NCBI GenBank assembly: GCA_017860335.1
Contig: JAFNAU010000089.1
Span: 1 to 10,441 of the forward strand
Length of the DNA: 10,441 nt
Reading direction: 5' to 3'
From: Bacteroidota bacterium
Lineage (GTDB): Bacteria; Bacteroidota; Bacteroidia; Bacteroidales; Paludibacteraceae
The translations under genes were made by a program, and so were the position numbers. The notes beneath the pieces were generated by a model. That model was not told the DNA's origin. It saw only the letters and a program-made list of their open reading frames with translations, and made no database searches. Shown piece by piece: positions 8,157 to 10,441 of this stretch (the first letter of the stretch is position 1; each line of letters starts with the position of its first letter).

Positions 8157-8164
8157 CAAAAGTA
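8157..8164 (-). promoter_or_regulatory. Possible -7 promoter element for glnA (Bacteroidota type)
   Basis: The minus strand reads TACTTTTG here, matching the TAnnTTTG -7 consensus of the Bacteroidota housekeeping sigma factor. It would give a leader of roughly 60-70 bases before the glnA ATG at 8086. No TTG-type -33 element is visible at the expected 17-23 base spacing. A second TAnnTTTG match (TATTTTTG, 8355-8362) lies further upstream, also without a -33 box. In such AT-rich DNA both could be chance matches. Confidence 0.35.
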
Positions 8165-8436
8165 GGCATTTTTGACAGGGATTTTCTCTCAGTTATTGTT
8201 ATTTTAATAATATTATCTATGAAGTTACTAAATGTTATAAAAAACGGCATATATGTTTTATATTGAAAATATATAACCTTGTGTGAGTTTAAAATGACAT
8301 TTTGGTTTTGTTTGAGGATAATTATTTAATTGTTTATTTCTATTGAATTGATTTCAAAAATATAATTAATCGTGAAAATATTGAATGAAATATCAGTGAA
8401 AGAGTGTTTTTAGATTACAAAATGATTTTCTAAATA

Positions 8437-8469
8437 AGGCAGACTATTTCATCACGAAGTAGTCTGCCT
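8437..8469 (-). terminator. Stem-loop, candidate terminator of the glnK-amtB transcript
   Basis: AGGCAGACTA (8437-8446) pairs perfectly with TAGTCTGCCT (8460-8469). Pairing continues inward by three more pairs after one mismatch on the minus strand (a G-U wobble on the plus strand), leaving a 5-base loop. On the minus strand the stem is followed by TTATTTAG, a short and imperfect U tract; on the plus strand there is no T tract. It would end the amtB mRNA about 180 bases after the stop codon, an unusually long 3' tail, so it could instead belong to a small RNA. Confidence 0.5.
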
Positions 8470-8651
8470 GAAACAATAAAACTCAAAACTTACAGTAATA
8501 CCAAAATATATTAGTTTTACTGTATCTGATCTAATGTTTACAGGTGCTCATACGAGTAGAAGTAAACCATACTAAACTAAGATTTCTTTCAAAATTTATC
8601 CTTACAGACATCTCTATATCTGTGTATTTTTTGTTTGTCTTTTTTTTATTT

Positions 8652-10019
8652 TTATTCAAAGCTTGTGTAAGCAGTTTCCCCGTGTTGGGTTTCATCTAAT
8701 CCTATTGCTTCGTGCTTATCGTTAGCCCTGACCGCAATGATTGATTCTGTAACCTTAAATATGAGAAAAGTGCCTATGCCTGAATATATGATGGTAGTGC
8801 CAATGGCTATCAGTTGAACCACCAACTGATGCCAGTTGCCGTAAAAGGCTCCACTGTAAGCCGGTTGAATTAAAGGGGTTGCCAGTAAGCCTGTCATGAT
8901 TGCGCCAATCATACCGCCAATTCCGTGTACTCCGAAAGCGTCAAGCGAGTCGTCGTAGCCCAATTTGGGTTTTACTCGGGCAACCATGACGAAACAAATC
9001 AGCGATACAACCACTCCTATTGCCAAAGCGCCGCCTACGCCAACAAAACCGGCAGCCGGAGTGATAGCGACCAGCCCGGCCACTGCGCCGGTGCTTGTGC
9101 CAACGATAGTCGGTTTTTTGTCGTTGAACCAATCAAGAATAGCCCAGGTGAGCGCTGCGGCAGCTGCTGCAATATGAGTAACCATGAACGCGTTAGCGGC
9201 CAGTCCGTCCGCTGCAAGTCCGCTTCCGGCGTTAAAGCCAAACCAGCCCACCCAAAGCATGGTTGCACCCATCACCACGTATGTAATGTTGTGAGGTGGA
9301 AGGGCATGTCCTTCGTAATCGCGGCGCTTGCCGAGCATGATGGCAGTAACGATGGCGGCGACTCCGGCATTGACGTGCACTACAGTGCCACCCGCGAAAT
9401 CAAGTGCTCCGAGTTTGAATAGCCAGCCATCGGCTGACCAGACCCAATGAGCAACCGGATTGTAAACAAGCAAAGACCATAACACAGTAAATATCAAAAA
9501 TCCCTTAAAGTTGATGCGCTCTGCAAACGCCCCGATAATCAAAGCGGGTGTAATGACCGCAAACATACATTGGTACATCACAAATACAAGGTGAGGAATA
9601 GTGCCAATGCTGGTTCCATCAGCTGCAACTTGTGAATGTGAAATAAAATACGGGCTTAAATCGGCAATATGGATATTGTTTAGAAAAGCCCAGTCAAAAC
9701 CGCCAATAAATGGGGCTAGAAATCCGTGAGAACTTCCAAAAGAGAGGCTGTAGCCGCAAACTACCCATTCGATGCTGATGACAGCCACAATGATAAGGCA
9801 TTGCATGAATACATTCAATACGTTTTTACGGCGAACCAAACCTCCGTAGAAAAGTGCAAGGGCTGGAATTGACATAAAAAGAACTAGCGCGGTGGCCATT
9901 ATCATCCAGGCTGTATCGCCGGAATCAACGGTTGGTGTTGTCGCGACTGTTGTTTGTGCTGCCAGTCGTGGGGCTGATGCCGAAAATAATGCCAAAAGAG
10001 TTATTATATATTTTTTCAT
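8652..10019 (-). CDS. amtB: Ammonium transporter AmtB
   Basis: This inner-membrane channel of the Amt/Mep/Rh family imports ammonium and is gated by PII binding to its cytoplasmic face. It has 455 residues. The N-terminus carries a cleavable-looking signal peptide (residues 1 to about 21, ending AAQ), as in AmtB trimers, followed by about 11 hydrophobic helices. Conserved pore residues are visible: twin histidines His215 (GGTVVHVNAG) and His365 (AFGVHGIGG), the gate phenylalanines Phe153 (CMFAVITPALI) and Phe262 (WFGFNAGS), and the motif GAFAERINF (163-171). The cytoplasmic tail has HEAIGLDETQHGETAY, the conserved PII-docking C-terminus. It starts 19 bases after the glnK stop behind an A-rich leader without a Shine-Dalgarno, so glnK and amtB are almost certainly one operon. 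No defects are seen. Confidence 0.96.
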   Translation of the reverse strand: MKKYIITLLALFSASAPRLAAQTTVATTPTVDSGDTAWMIMATALVLFMSIPALALFYGGLVRRKNVLNVFMQCLIIVAVISIEWVVCGYSLSFGSSHGFLAPFIGGFDWAFLNNIHIADLSPYFISHSQVAADGTSIGTIPHLVFVMYQCMFAVITPALIIGAFAERINFKGFLIFTVLWSLLVYNPVAHWVWSADGWLFKLGALDFAGGTVVHVNAGVAAIVTAIMLGKRRDYEGHALPPHNITYVVMGATMLWVGWFGFNAGSGLAADGLAANAFMVTHIAAAAAALTWAILDWFNDKKPTIVGTSTGAVAGLVAITPAAGFVGVGGALAIGVVVSLICFVMVARVKPKLGYDDSLDAFGVHGIGGMIGAIMTGLLATPLIQPAYSGAFYGNWHQLVVQLIAIGTTIIYSGIGTFLIFKVTESIIAVRANDKHEAIGLDETQHGETAYTSFE

Positions 10020-10038
10020 TTTTGTTTTTTTTGAGAGA

Positions 10039-10401
10039 TTAAAGATTTACAGAATTTTCTTTGTTATAAAGTGCGCCCGGTCCGGATTCTCCAGTTCTGA
10101 TCCGGTAAGTTTCCTCAATGTCATAGACGAAAATTTTTCCGTCGCCCATTTCGCCTGTTCGGGCTGATTTCAAAATAGCGTTGACGGTTTTTTCGAGGTT
10201 CACATCGCGTACTACAATAGAAAGCATGCGACGCTGGATATAATTGGATTTGAAAATCTGCCCTCTAACTACCTGGTCTTCGGTGGACTTGCCAAGCCCG
10301 GTGATATCCCAGTATGAAAACCACTCGATACCTGCTTCGTTTAATGCTTCCTTTACATCTTCGAATCTGGATTTGCGAATTACCGCTTCAATTTTCTTCA
10401 T
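10039..10401 (-). CDS. glnK: PII nitrogen signal protein (GlnK/GlnB family)
   Basis: PII proteins are small cytoplasmic trimers that bind ATP/ADP and 2-oxoglutarate and relay nitrogen status. One encoded beside amtB usually plugs the AmtB channel when nitrogen is ample. It has 120 residues against about 112 for the family, with a slightly longer C-terminus. Conserved parts are MKKIEAVIRK at the start, the B-loop TGEMGDGKIFVYD (residues 82-94) and the C-loop YRIRTGE (98-104). The T-loop (about 37-55) is unusual: aligned with E. coli GlnB it is one residue shorter, Tyr51 is Phe50, Gln39 appears to be Ser, and Lys58 is replaced by Arg57. The protein therefore cannot be uridylylated at the classic site, and ligand binding may differ. 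Only 40 bases upstream are in the window and no promoter is recognisable. GlnK versus GlnB naming rests on the link to amtB. Confidence 0.93.
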   Translation of the reverse strand: MKKIEAVIRKSRFEDVKEALNEAGIEWFSYWDITGLGKSTEDQVVRGQIFKSNYIQRRMLSIVVRDVNLEKTVNAILKSARTGEMGDGKIFVYDIEETYRIRTGESGPGALYNKENSVNL

Positions 10402-10441
10402 TTCAGTGCTTATTAGTCGTTTTTGATTGAATTGTTTTACA

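Larger units (their letters stand above)
8087..8651. other. 565-bp AT-rich intergenic region between amtB and glnA; no gene seen
   Basis: No reading frame of note exists on either strand and I recognise no tRNA or riboswitch. From the glnA side it contains the A-rich glnA leader, a possible promoter element near 8160, an AT-rich imperfect inverted repeat (ATATGTTTT at 8251-8259 against AAAATATAT at 8266-8274), and a strong stem-loop at 8437-8469. Beyond that, about 180 bases downstream of amtB include only a weak 7-base inverted repeat (ACAGTAA 8492-8498 and TTACTGT 8517-8523). Its length is large for this otherwise compact cluster, so transcriptional control of glnA or a small RNA is possible, but nothing proves it. 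Confidence 0.6.

Noticed and set aside
8925..9422. Plus-strand 165-residue open frame antisense to amtB
   Set aside because: It mirrors the AmtB codons, has no recognisable motif and no plausible leader. It is a coding shadow.
1..10441. A novel defence, phage, CRISPR or biosynthetic system
   Set aside because: Every coding region of substance belongs to well-known nitrogen-assimilation families; there are no direct-repeat arrays, transposase genes or unknown ORFs with independent support.

Overview
The window is a compact nitrogen-assimilation cluster with all five genes on the minus strand. In transcription order they are a PII signal protein (10401-10039), an AmtB ammonium transporter (10019-8652), a type III glutamine synthetase (8086-5891), the large subunit of glutamate synthase GltB (5743-1339, broken), and the small subunit GltD (1201 to beyond base 1, cut by the window edge). 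Moderate-to-low GC, A-rich leaders without Shine-Dalgarno sequences, a GlnN-type (type III) glutamine synthetase, a TAnnTTTG-like promoter element and a CCCCTAA-rich repeat all point to Bacteroidota, probably a Bacteroidales-like lineage. This assignment rests on recognition of family features, not on a search.

Layout. Bases 1-1201: gltD, 400 residues visible, C-terminus missing. Bases 1202-1338: a 132-bp repeat with matching inverted ends that fills almost the whole gltB-gltD gap. Bases 1339-5743: gltB, split into two overlapping reading frames by a junction at about 3076. Bases 5744-5890: a strong inverted-repeat terminator after glnA, plus the gltB leader. Bases 5891-8086: intact glnA (glnN). 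Bases 8087-8651: a 565-bp AT-rich non-coding stretch holding the glnA leader, a possible promoter element and a stem-loop that may end the amtB transcript. Bases 8652-10401: the glnK-amtB pair, 19 bp apart. The last 40 bases are leader sequence upstream of glnK.

How it works together. AmtB brings in ammonium and PII (GlnK) gates it. Glutamine synthetase III fixes ammonium onto glutamate. GltB/GltD (GOGAT) would turn glutamine plus 2-oxoglutarate into two glutamates, closing the GS-GOGAT cycle.

The main surprise is that both GOGAT subunits lack a highly conserved block of roughly 40-48 residues. GltB loses the block between its EAH and VASGRF motifs, and the frame shifts there. GltD loses, in frame, the N-terminal block that carries the four-cysteine iron-sulfur motif. 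Either GOGAT is decaying in this organism, or the assembly has two small collapses. The other three genes look complete. I found no unknown defence, mobile or biosynthetic system. The second-tier observations are a PII T-loop with Phe where the uridylylated Tyr51 normally sits, and the REPIN/MITE-like element abutting the gltB stop codon.
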